DNA of 64,000 nucleotides from Chrysoperla carnea (lineage: Eukaryota > Arthropoda > Insecta > Neuroptera > Chrysopidae), in the NCBI RefSeq assembly GCF_905475395.1, contig NC_058340.1, positions 54,848,181 through 54,912,180 on the forward strand, read 5' to 3'. Position numbers and translations under genes: made by a program. Each line of letters starts with the position of its first letter. Within the stretch, counting starts at the first letter, position 1. Below, piece by piece: positions 12,729 to 25,400 of this stretch. Under the pieces are notes generated by a model that saw nothing but the letters and a program-made list of their open reading frames with translations, searched no databases and had not been told where the DNA came from.

Positions 12729-13235
12729 AATAGGGTATTCTACTAGATTGAAAAAGTACCTCAAAATGTTGATTTTGCTAATAAAAAGCCAACAAAAATT
12801 TATTTCGGAAAAATACACACGCTTTCTTTCCAAAAACTAAAATTAAATTTTAAATCTTTTTTAAACTGCCAAAAACGCGGGCACCCAATTTGATGACGTA
12901 ATATCGGTATCATTATACGAAATAACACAAATAAGTTTGACAGATATATTCATAGATATCTGATTATAATAAATATATATACTTATTATCTATGGATATA
13001 TTATACCCAGCTGTCTAAACTGATGGTCTATGACTCATACCGATATGACATCACAGCAGGGCTTACCCACGTTTTAGGTCACGTGATATACAGTTTAAAA
13101 ATTACGATTTTTAATTTTAATATTTTAAAAGAAAAATGTGCTTTTATGACTCGAAATCAGAATATTTAAGTATATTTTTACATAAATTCTAACTTTAATT
13201 CAAATTTCATAATTTATTTTTGACTAACCCTAAAT
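12729..13235. mobile_element. ~0.5-kb dispersed repeat, copy A
   Basis: Nearly collinear with 31594-32119 in the same orientation, including AATAGGGTATTCTACTA, AAAAATTTATTTCGGAAAA, GACGTAATATCGGTATCATT, ATACCGATATGACATCACAG and CACGTGATATACAGTTTAAA. The interior contains an inverted pair built on ATATCGGTAT / ATACCGATAT. The right end is more degraded here than in the other copy. No coding sequence. Probably a MITE. Confidence 0.7.
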
Positions 13236-13403
13236 TAAAGCATAAATTTCTCCAAAATTTTTGGCCTGATTAGTCTTGATTTTAAGCCCATCATTAAAAA
13301 ATATGTTTTTCTTTCTCCACAATTTTAATTAATACTAATTTCTATTATCGACTATATTTTATGTTTAAATAATGTTTAAAAACATTTATTTTTTTTATTT
13401 CAG

Positions 13404-13494
13404 ATTCATGTTGGTCCTGATCTGTTTAATATTCAGTGTCTTATCAACCATTGACCAATATTCAAATTTTGCAAACGAAACATTATTTTGGATG
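13404..13494 (+). CDS. KCNQ: KCNQ exon: S1 and S1-S2 loop
   Basis: Follows TTTATTTCAG and ends before GTAAGT. It is 91 nt long: the last base of a split codon plus 30 residues, starting [16 protein letters not shown] (S1) and ending TLFWM. The S1-S2 loop contains Asn-Glu-Thr, a possible N-glycosylation sequon. Length, phase and terminal Met equal human KCNQ1 exon 2 as I know it (c.387-477, ending at Met159). Confidence 0.95.
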
Positions 13495-16400
13495 GTAAGT
13501 TTTTTATTGTGTATTTATTTATTTAATTTCTTCTTTTTTAAAAACATAAATATTTTGCCTTTAATTATATATGTATGGAATTTAATTCAATATTTATTTT
13601 ACAGTATATAAATCAATATTATTTTGTGTGTACAAATGTACGTCCCTACACTTAGTTAGGGAGCTTGAAATAATTCATTTTATGGATCAAACTTCACGTA
13701 TTAGAAGAAACAGTGCCTAGTATGAAGGGTATTAATCACCAATTGAATTCATAAATCGAAAGTCATCTCCTAATATACATTCGAATCGAAAGAAAAAATT
13801 TTAGTTTCCTAGGTAGCCTAGATGTCTGGTTTTGGTGTCTGTTGCAGTTTTTTTGGTTTTAACTCTCAACCAGTAAACTAATAAGGTGTAATAAGAAATA
13901 CAATTACAAAATCACTTTTCTAAAAAGAATGTAGACTAATATACAGCTGCTGTATTACAGCACCATACTAATCTGTTTACACTGCCCCTAAACTATTTAT
14001 TTATACTCCTTAAAAACAAGCAAAATGAATATGCAACAAGCGTTGCAACCGGTAAAAAGAGCTCATTTTCGTATGTACTTTAAAAGATCCTATATATAAT
14101 TAAATATAGACCTTTTTTAAGAAATTCTTGATTTGAAAATTTTAAGTTGAAATGTTTTTGAATATCAAAAATATCGTGGAAACTGCATTTAAGGGATTTT
14201 GTTTAAATAATTGACTTTATGGTCATATCCGCCATCTAGTAGTAAAATTAAATTATATGAAAGGCATTATAAAAATATGTCATTTTCCAATGCAGACAAA
14301 AATATTCAATACATAATATGCTAATATTATTTCCATTAGCTGCCAAACTAATTGTGATTAATCTGACTGACATACCTAATTAAATATTTGAAATAATTGA
14401 GCACAATATGGAATAAATATTTCCCCTAATTTTCATACAATTACACATTTTCATTCCCTCTCTTACAATTGAAATTATAATTGATAATAAATGTGTCACA
14501 TATATATACACATTGTGAAAATAATTATTTGTATTGACTTATTAGGTTTATATTGTTCGTACATAAAGGCTGATTAGAAAAGAGTTATACATTTGAGATA
14601 TCAATTTGAGTTTTTTATTTATTTTAGAAATTGTATCAGGGCACTTTTTACTTAAAAATTATCTCATATTCACACCTCTTCAAGATAACAACAAGGCTAG
14701 TTTCATTTTTAAAAATACGATCCCATCAGCGTTGCGCATTCAAAATCTATCTAGGTCGACAACCTGCAGCTTGCGAGCCACATGCGGCTCTTTGGATGTA
14801 AATCTGCGGCTCCTTTGTTCCACACGAAAATTTTATTTATTAAAAAAAAATTAAAAATCGTTCTGAATCGCTTAACGAGGATTAGGCACCATTTCTATAT
14901 CTCAGCCGAAATAAAAATAATAATTAACATAGTAAATTCTTTCAACACAAATATTAACGATATTCACTGAGTCATTTGGAGTTGTTACTGGATCTCTAGA
15001 AATGGAATTGATCGATTTAAATAGCAAAGTTAGGTGGAGTGGAAAATTCACAGAGTTGAAAAGCAAGTTGGAAGATATTTATTGAAATAAATGCCAAGAT
15101 ACTCGAATTTCTCATCATTTCAATCCTCAATACAAAGCGGCAGGCAGTGACAAAAATTTTTGAGCAATGTCTATTGCTCCAAAACTAGAAAATTCAAGTT
15201 TTCTAATGAGCACGAAAGATTTTAGGTAACGACTTTTTTATCAAATACAACCAGGGGAAAAACGCCTAAAATTCGACGAAAAATTCTATTTTTGAACATG
15301 TTTAAAAACGAAAATGGAAGAGTGGTCAAAATTTTTTTAGAAAAAATATGTAAGGACTTAAATATGCGATGATTATTTCAAATGAAACAGGGTTTTAAAT
15401 TCAGGAGTGTCCATTTTTCTTAGAAAGCGAGTATCTTGGTCCACAATGCGCATGCGGGAATTTTTTATAGCTCATTTTCCAGCAAAATAAACAAACTTTC
15501 GAGTGGTATTAATAAATTTATGCCAAATAATTTTGGTGTACGCTTCTAAACATTATACAAAATTTAGTAATAACATTTTTCACCTTTTCAAACCTTCTTA
15601 CAAAGCGGCAAGGGGTGATTAATTGAAAATTTTAGAAAGTATATAGAAGTTTTTTTTCGAGGAGATTTGACACAACTTTGAGACAACTATTTGAAATTTA
15701 GGTAAAATTTTGTGTAAAAATTTGGTTCCTTTATTAATTTGGCACAGTGTATGAATAAATAGAGTACATAGTTTTTTTTTTAATAAAAATCTGTATTTAT
15801 GCTACTATTTATTGTAGCATAAATCAAGTGCTATTTATTTTTGGGAAAAAATTTTTGTGGCTCTTTAAAACTTGAAGTTTAGTTAATTGTAATTTTTGAC
15901 TCTTTCGATTTGCTTGCCGACCTCTGGTCTAGGTGATAGATATGATTTGAAAAGATCACCTATACCAAATACATTTCATAATAGAATCCATATACAAACA
16001 TAAAATAAAATGAATAACCAAATAAAATTATTTTATATATCTACAGAGTTTAAATTGCTTGAAACAATGATGCAACTGTGAAAATAATAATGTTGTACAT
16101 TGTTTATATTTCATTAGGATTAAAAAGCTAACTGAAAAGCTAAAGATACTTGTAACTTACATTATAAAGTGACAAAGGGAAGACAACATTCGTAAAAATA
16201 TAATATTTGTTTTTACTTGATCGCAGGAAGACTTTAGGTACATCCTATTTACTAGATTTACTAGGAAGTGTTAACCCTCTGTTCAATGCCCTGAAATATT
16301 CATAATGCAGATAAAACTAAAATGAGAGTTGCTAGTGTTGTCAGATTGGACTATTTACCGTCAAATGAGCTATCTTTTTATCAATTTTGTGGGTAAAATT

Positions 16401-19400
16401 TATCGTTGGTTAGCAATAGACATTCAGGCCATTATTTTCTTACTTTTCTTCTTTTTTTTTACGAAAAAGTATCTGTTTGTGCATAACTGTAACGAGGAAT
16501 ACGGAATACCTACATGAAAAAAGGATTAAACAAGTGAAAACAAACAATTGACTCAGTTAATTGTTGAAATACCATGCATAGATAGTTGTTGATTACTCTA
16601 TCACATTACACATACATACATGTCACATGTACATAACTGATATCCCCATATAATACATACTATACAATTTACGTGTAATTTGCGCCCTAACGAGTAATCA
16701 GTGATGTTTACGAAAAAATGTTTCACACAAAAATTGTTTATTTTTTGATAAGGAACATTTTTTACATTTAAACTTTTGTTATATCCCTAACGGTTTACAA
16801 GATGGGTCCTACGGGCCCAAGACCCAATTGACCTATGTTGCTCATTTACGAACTCGACCTCACTTTTTACGTCTGTAAAAATTTCTGCTTGACATCTTTT
16901 TCGTTTTTGATTTAACGTGTCCACAAACGGACGGACGGACGGACAACCGGAAATGGACTAATTCGGTGATTTTATGAACACCTATACCAAAATTTGGTGC
17001 GTAGCATCAATATTTTTAAGCTTTGCAAACTTGGGACTAAACTTAGTAGGTATACCTTGCATATTACATATATGCATGGTATAAAAACTCATTTACCTTA
17101 AGACTTTTATTTTTGTTAAAAATTTTATTTTATTTGATAAAAATTGCACAAAAAAAGCCTTTAAAGTGAGACATACTATGGTGGAAACTTTTTTAAAAAT
17201 TAAAAATCACCTGTAAGAAATTGTAATTTTGTTTCGAAAAAAGTTAATCAAGTATGTACTATAAATTGAAGTATTACTTCTGATATTCTTAACTTAATAT
17301 TATTAAGATTTTGTTTGTACTACTTGTTTTACAGAAAAATGTAATTTCTTAGAAAATTTAATATCTAAATAAATCATAAACATATTACTTGTTGAAGAAT
17401 ACAAATATTTCTCAACAAGAGTAAATATCTTAAATATTTTTTAATAATAATTTTTTTAACAGTTACAGAAAAATTATTTAAAGAAGTATTTGATACAAGT
17501 AATATTACATTTCTATCTCTGTGTATTTTACTAGTGAAGCACAAAAGGCACATGAGAACCTTAAAGAATATTTCCATTTTGGTTCGCTCAAAATTTTATT
17601 GTTTAGCATTATTTTTCATCTTTGAAAATGGTATTCTTCGAATTATTTCAAACATTAAATTGGCAATATCTCGGAAACGGTAAATTTTACGAAAAAATCT
17701 CAAACAACCTTTTTAACCCAAACATTGTTTTATTTATTATATACTAGAATGGTACCCACCAGCATCGCTGGGTTTAAAAGTAAAGATTGCTCTCGCTTTT
17801 CCTCTTTCTATACCACTCGAAATAATGGTAAGGATTGTTTAACACAGGTAAAATATATATATGGCTTTCACTGCTTTCTAAAACTTAAAATTTATATATC
17901 ATTAAAAACAAAACCTAGTACAACAACGAACTACTTGAACATAGATTTCAATTATATAAATAATAATTACTATTAATATTAATTAATGAATTTAATACAA
18001 TTATAATGAAAAGTGTCTGTAATATGATTATATTATATTATATACGTGTTACGTAAGTAACAAACATACCTCTGTTCTGCTCTTACACCTAATTCTCTGT
18101 TATCTAAATTAACTATGACATTATTAATTATTATAGCACAGTTTTCTTACTTATATTTATTTAAATGTTATAGTTGCTTCAGAAATATCGACAATTTACA
18201 TCCTTTAAATCTGAATCAGTAGGTATATAATAAAATTTCGTCATCTTATATCTTTTCTCGTCTTTTATCATCAATCAAATTAATGATTCTTAATACTTTT
18301 GATCACTAATTCTATTTACCTTAAATCATAATAAACGTTTTAACTTCATGTCAAAATTGTCGATTTTCTGAGAAACATGTAAATGTATGAAGACGATGAA
18401 AATTTTCGCAGTTTCGACAATGGGATAAAACCCGAAACATGTCAACTAAATTTATATAATTTTAAATAAGAAGTGGAATTGCAAACTTAAAACAAAAAGT
18501 TGTAAAATTAATTTATTTTACCTTTAAACAAAATAACGATTACGATGAAAATTGATTATCGGACATCGTATGTCGGTATGAAATTATAATATTTTGGCGA
18601 TAATTATCGTACGGTTCCGAATACTGCTTACGTGAAGTTCGATTTCACGAAAACCTTCTCTTTTTTAAGACGATATAACTTTATTTATTATAAAATAATG
18701 TTCGTCTATATTATGATGAATCGACTATAGTATTATAATTATAATTTGAAAATTCATGAATTTGTAAACTAGAGAAGAACCCACGCAACTACAAAAACTT
18801 TATTTAGGAATCATGCATACATATTAGGAACTCCTTTTCCATAAATTAGACAATTGAATCACAGTTGAAACATCAAAATTTATATTAACAAACTAACATT
18901 TACCTATCTTTTAAAAGTATTCAAAAGAATTATGGAAACTTCGCTGCATTGTGTGTACACGATCTACTATAACATATTTAAAAAAATTTCGAAAGCTTTA
19001 AGTATATAATTTCTTGTACTCCATAAACTAAAGTTTCCATGCACGTCTTTGTATGATGTCTGTTATATAACATTCATGAAATTAATATTTTGTAGGAAAG
19101 TAAAAATATATTATACCTATATTGAATTTAAAAACCAGGTTTGATTAAATCTTCAAATCAAAATGATTAAAAATTTAAATTTATCAAAGCAAAAAATAAT
19201 TTAAAGAAAATACAAAAGTATTTTAAACAAATTAAAATTTTATTCAAATTGTTGTATGGTTTATATATTATACAGACTATTCCAAAACAACATACCCCAT
19301 TTTATTTTACAGGAAAATTTGGAATTCTGTTATACCCATCAGCATTATTTATGTTTTAAATCGAGCAAGAGCAAAATGCTCATAACGTTAGTTCTTTCCT

Positions 19401-22400
19401 AGTGCTAACGGGTTGAATATGACAAAGAAAGAGAGTTTTCTTTTTCGAATTTTCTTTATTTCTAATACTGCCCCAGAATCCATAAATAGGATAGTGATCC
19501 CATCTCAAAATTTTCAAACAGCAGGCTTTTTACAGGAAGCATGTCATTGAAGTCATACATATTTTTTGAGTGACGGAAACGTTATCAGAAGCTAAAAATC
19601 TTACTATTTGGGAATAAAAAAAATTGAAAAAGTGAACGTCAACCGACCCTAAATAGTGACCATATGTGAGAAAAACGTTTGACTAAAAGAAAAACGCAAA
19701 AATTTCAAAAAAAATTGACCCAAATATAAATGAAAACAGACTATTTGACACAGCTTGGGAAGAGTCCCATTCATTCAAAAAAGCGTCAATACTTAACCAT
19801 ACTTCATATGATTATTATACCATGTATATATGAAATATACATAGTATATTAAGTTTAGTCCCAAGTTTGTAACGCTTAAAAATAATGATGCTAGGAAAAA
19901 AATTTCGTCATAGGTGTTCATAAAATCACCTAATTAGTCCATTTCCGGTTGTCCGTCCGTCCGTCCGTCCGTCTGTGGACACGATAACTCAAAAACGAAA
20001 AAAGATATCGAGCTGAAATTTTTATAGCGTACTCAGGACGTAAAAAGGGAGGTCGAGTTCGTAAATGAGCATCATAGGTCAATTGGGTCTTGGGTCCGTA
20101 GGATCCATCTTGTAAACCGTTAGAAATAGAACAAAAGTTTAAATGTAAAAAATGTTCCTTATCAAAAATTAAACAACTTTTGTTTTTTGAAACATTTTTT
20201 CGTAAACATCACTGTTTACCCGTGAGGGCGCCAATTAGGCGGAAATTTTATAATATGTACTATACTTGATTATCAGTTATGTATGAGTCACATGTTTATA
20301 TGTGTAATGTGATAAAGAAATCAACACTGACTATACATGGTATTTCAACAATTAACTCAGTCAATTGTTTGTTTTCACTTGTAATATTAATTATTTTTGA
20401 TAAGAAAATATTTTGTGCAATTTTAAAATCTTAATATATCATAATAAGTACAAAACAATGATACCCAGAAATTGAAGCATTTAATTCTGTTAATATAACT
20501 AGTACTTTTTTTTAAAATATACAACTTTTCCAGCTATAATTACTTATGTAACACCTTGTATATATTGGATGTATATATGGTAGTTACTATATAATATAAA
20601 AGTTTAAGTTAAAATGCGTTGATTGATAAATGTAAAATGTTAAATCACTGTAAAAATATAATAGAAAAGTTTTTCATAAAAACAATTTTTTGAATATAAA
20701 TTAAATAATTTATATTGTAAATTGATAAAAACAAAGCATTTAATACAAAACAAAACCATTTATAATTATATTTAACTTTGTTTAATAATGTTCATTGTAT
20801 GGATATTATTATTATACAAAGTGAACCCAAAACCATCGTCCCATTTTATGTTAAAATAAATATGCAGTTCAACAGTATTTTTTTTATTAAAATTATTTAA
20901 TTTTATTCGAAACAAGTGAAAACAAACAATTGACTGAGTTAATTGTTTAAATACCATGCATACATAGTGTTGCTATTACTATATCACATTGTACATACAT
21001 ATACAATTTATATAATACATACTATACAATTTACGAAAAATTTGCGCCCTCACGGGTAAACAGAGATGTTTACAAAAAAATGTTTCAAACAAAAGTTGTT
21101 TATTTGTTTATAAGAAACATTTTTTACATTTAAACTTTTGTTCTATCTCTAACGGTTTACAAGATGGGTAATACGGACTCATAAGTCAAGACCCAATTGA
21201 TGACCTATGTTGCTCATTTACGAACTCGACCTCGCTGTAAAAATTTCAGCTTGATATCTTTTTTCGTTTTTGAGTTATCGTGCCCACAGGCGGACGGACA
21301 CCTATACCAAAATTTTGTTCACAGTATCAATATTTTTAAGCGTTACAAACTTGGGACTAAACTTAGTATACCTTGCATATTACATATTATATGCATGGTA
21401 TAAAAATTTTTAACCTTCATTTGAAACTTTCTTGAATGATTTCATGGGACTTATTGGGACCTTCATTTTAGGAGCTTCTATCCGAAAATGGATTAATGGA
21501 TTAAAATAGATTAAAATGGTCCACCCTCTATAGCTTCACTAAGGTTTATTAGGTTTTCTACTTGTACATAGTGGGCCATAATTGTATATTTTCATATATA
21601 TGAGTGTCTGTATGTTCGTTATATGCATTCTGATTTTAGTTTCTGTTTTAATTCAATAATAACAAATAGTATGCCATCGAATTACTTTATGTGTATAAAT
21701 AAATTCAAATATTGAATCACTTCCGTTACACATTTGTTCTATATCGCGTCTTTTCCGTTACACAATTTTCATATAGTGCAAGATCCGAATTAGGCTCAAC
21801 CTTCACCCATCTATTTACCGAATTAAATTTATTTTCCATGAAAAGTAAAATATTACTAAATATTTAAAATATGGTTATGGCTACTTTTAATAAAAATATC
21901 AAAACTTGGAAAGCTTTTAAACTTTATTTTTTGACCGATATATCGTGGCCAATATAAATACCACTATATTTAATAATAATAATGGGGTTTAACCTCCGTT
22001 TCTCTGACATATACGCCTATAACAGAGGCCACCCACATCATTATTTGTTAATCTAATAATTTGTTTATTTTGATTACAAACATATTTAAAATTACATTTT
22101 GATGTGGGTGGAGGCGATTTCTTCGTTCTTATCCAGCGACGACCATGTGAGCATTTCTGCACTCCCATTAATTATAAATTGTTCACACTGCCGCTGCCTG
22201 GATTCGAACCCGCAACCTAAGTCTAAATGGACAAACAATCAAAGGCAAACGCCTTAGACCGCTCGGCCATTTAGGCTCTACCACTATATTTGCAATAATT
22301 AACTGGAACTACGAAATTTAGAATTAGTGAACGAGAAGAGGAAGACAACTCAGCAGCTGGATATTCCTTATAAATTTAACTTTCGAGCAGACCAAATTTC

Positions 22401-25400
22401 GTTGGATAGCAGTCAGTGAAAAATTTCAAAAAATTGTACTCTTATTTGGTATTTTCACTATAAATAGTCTTGACCACATTTTTTAGGCAACCCATTGCAA
22501 GAATATTTGTTTACATTTTAACTAACTCTAATTCGGATTTTAGACCAATTCAATCCCTTCGCTTAAGAAGTATAACCTCAATAAATAATTAAAACCCATG
22601 TACGTATAATACGAAGATACATTGTTTAACTTATCCAAAATAAGTTTTCATGTGGGTTCTTTCTGACCTATGTACCATGTCCCATTATTCATTTTCAGAT
22701 ATACATACATGTCATACATACATAACTGATATTCCCATATAATACATACTATAAAATCTATAATCATATAATCATAATATATATAATCATAATTCTCCTA
22801 ATTTGCGCCCTCACGGGTAAACCGTGATGTTTACAAAAAAATGTATCAAACAAAAGTTGTTTTGTTTTTTATGAGAAACATTTGTTACATTTAAACTTTT
22901 GTTCTATCTCTAACGGTTTACAAAATCAAGACCCAATTGTTCTATGTTGCTCATTTACGAACTCGGCCTCACTTTTTACGTCCTGAGTACGCTATAAAAA
23001 TTTCATCTTGATATATCTTTTCGTTTTTGAGTTATCGTGTTGACAGACAGATGGACAGGCGGACAAACGGACAGGCAACCGGAAATGGACTAATTAGGTG
23101 ACTCTATGAACATCTATACCAAAATTTTTTTCGTAGCATCAATATATACCTTGCATATTACATATATGCATGGTATAAAAAGAAAAAAACAACATTAAAT
23201 TAGTAATATTTATATTTAATTTTGCAAATGATTGAATAAATAGAATGAATTGAAATTACAAAATTACATAATATAAACTAATTTTCATATTAACTATATT
23301 TATGCAATTAAATAAATAAAATAATGAAAGCCTTTCGGGCTAATTCGGGCAATTATTATTATTATCAATTATTAATAAAATAACATTTGACTTTTAATTA
23401 ATACGCAAACATGAAACTTGGATAAATATTGATGCATATAACTTTACTAAATGTATCAATATTTAGTACTTTATAATATTGGCAATTTTTTAATTGTGCA
23501 AAAGTTTACATTATTATTATTATTATTTTTATACCATGTATATATGAAATATACATATTAAGTTTCGTCCCAAATTTGTAACGCCTAAAAATATTGATGC
23601 TATGAAAAAAATTTTGGTATAGGTGTTCATAGAATCACCTAATTAGTTCATTTCCGGTTGTCTGTCCGTCTGTCTATCAACACGATAACTCAAAAACAAA
23701 CAAAAAATATCAAGCTGAAATTTTTATAGCGTACTCAGGACGTAAAAAGTGAGGTCGAGTTCGTAAATGAGCAATATAGGTCAATTGGGTCTTGGGTCCG
23801 TAGGACTCATCTAAACCATTAGAGATAGAACAAAAATTTAAATGTAAAAAATGTTCCTCATGAAAAAATAAACAACTTTTGATGGAAACATTTTTTTGTA
23901 AACATCACTGTTTACTCATGAGGGCGCTAAAATTAGGTGCAAAAAACAAATGACTGCGTCATAAACACGGTCTATACGTGGTATTTCAACAATTAACTCA
24001 GTCAATTGTTTGTTTTCACTTGTTTTTTTTTTTTTTTTAATTTATTTTGTTTCACAGCTGGACTTTTCACAACAGAGGTCATATGTAAAAACTTCTTTAA
24101 TATAGCAAGCTTTGTGACAGCTTTTATAAATTTATTTGAAAAATTAAATAGATTTTTCTATTAAAAACTTCTTTTATTTCATCGAGTTCTGAACGTTTTT
24201 CAACTCTTATGCATATCAGATTAAAGCCATATTTTTTTAAGCCCTGAATTAAAAAAAGTTGTGTTATAAGTTTGACCACTATGTATGTATGTCTGTTTAT
24301 CAGTCGGTCTGCCTGTCTGTGGCATCGTAGCGCCTAAACGGATAAACCGATTTTGTTTTTTGTTTTGTTTCGTTTGAAAGGAAATTTAATGGAGAGTTTT
24401 CTTAGCTATATTTCTAGTGTGAGCGACTTCAGGATTCCGTACCCGAAAAAACTAAAAAATTGGCGATAATCTTCAAAATTAAATTCAAGAGTGTTCTTAG
24501 ATATGTTTCAAGTGTGAGTTTAGGGCATTTTACCCGAAAATTTTGTCGGAGGTTTTTTAAATTTTGTAAATTTTACTTGTCAAGAATTTCATAAATGATT
24601 TTAATGCATTACGTATTTTGACCATATATTAATTTAATTGCATTATTAAACCACAAATGATTGAATGTAGGGTTGAATGTATATGTTTGTTTGACCACTT
24701 CATCTATAACAAACATTCATATTGAAAATTCAAAAGGACCTCTTGTTATAATTATTTCATATATAAATTGTTATGCTTTGGTTTGTGTACCTATAACATA
24801 TTGATCACAATCATGTCATACGTTTGTCCTGCAGATACATTATGTCCACCGATGAACTTTATTGATAGCTTTATGATTTCCCGCATAGTGCCTTTCCACC
24901 ATTGTTGCCAGATTTTTATACCATGCATATATGTAATATGCAAGGTATACTAAGTTTAGTCCCAAGTTTGTAATGCTTAAATATTGATGCTACGAACAAA
25001 ATTTTGGTATAGGTGTTCATAAGATCACCTAATTAGTCCAATTCCGGTTGTCCGTCCGTCTGTGGACACGATAACTTAAAAACGAAAGAAGATATCAAGC
25101 TGAAATTTTTACAGCGTACTCAGGACGTAAAAAGTGAGATCGAGTTCGTAAATGAGCAACATAGGTCAGTTGGGTCTTGACCTATGGGTCCGTATGACCC
25201 ATCTTGTATACCGTTAGAGATAGAACAAAAGTTTAAATGTAAAAAATGTTCCTTATCAAAAAATAAACAACTTTTGTTTGGAACATTTTTTCGTAAACAT
25301 CACTGTTTACTCGTGAGGGTGCAAATTTTTCGTAAATTGTATAGTATGTAATATATAAATTGTATATGTATATGCAATGTGATAGAGTAATCAGCACAAT

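Noticed and set aside
1..13403. Search for the KCNQ N-terminal exon (motif before S1, phase-2 donor)
   Set aside because: No matching sequence was found; the exon is probably upstream of the window.
22199..22278. Candidate tRNA-Leu gene (box A and box B present)
   Set aside because: The acceptor and anticodon stems do not pair. The body, (ATT)n tail and 13-bp target duplication show it is a SINE.
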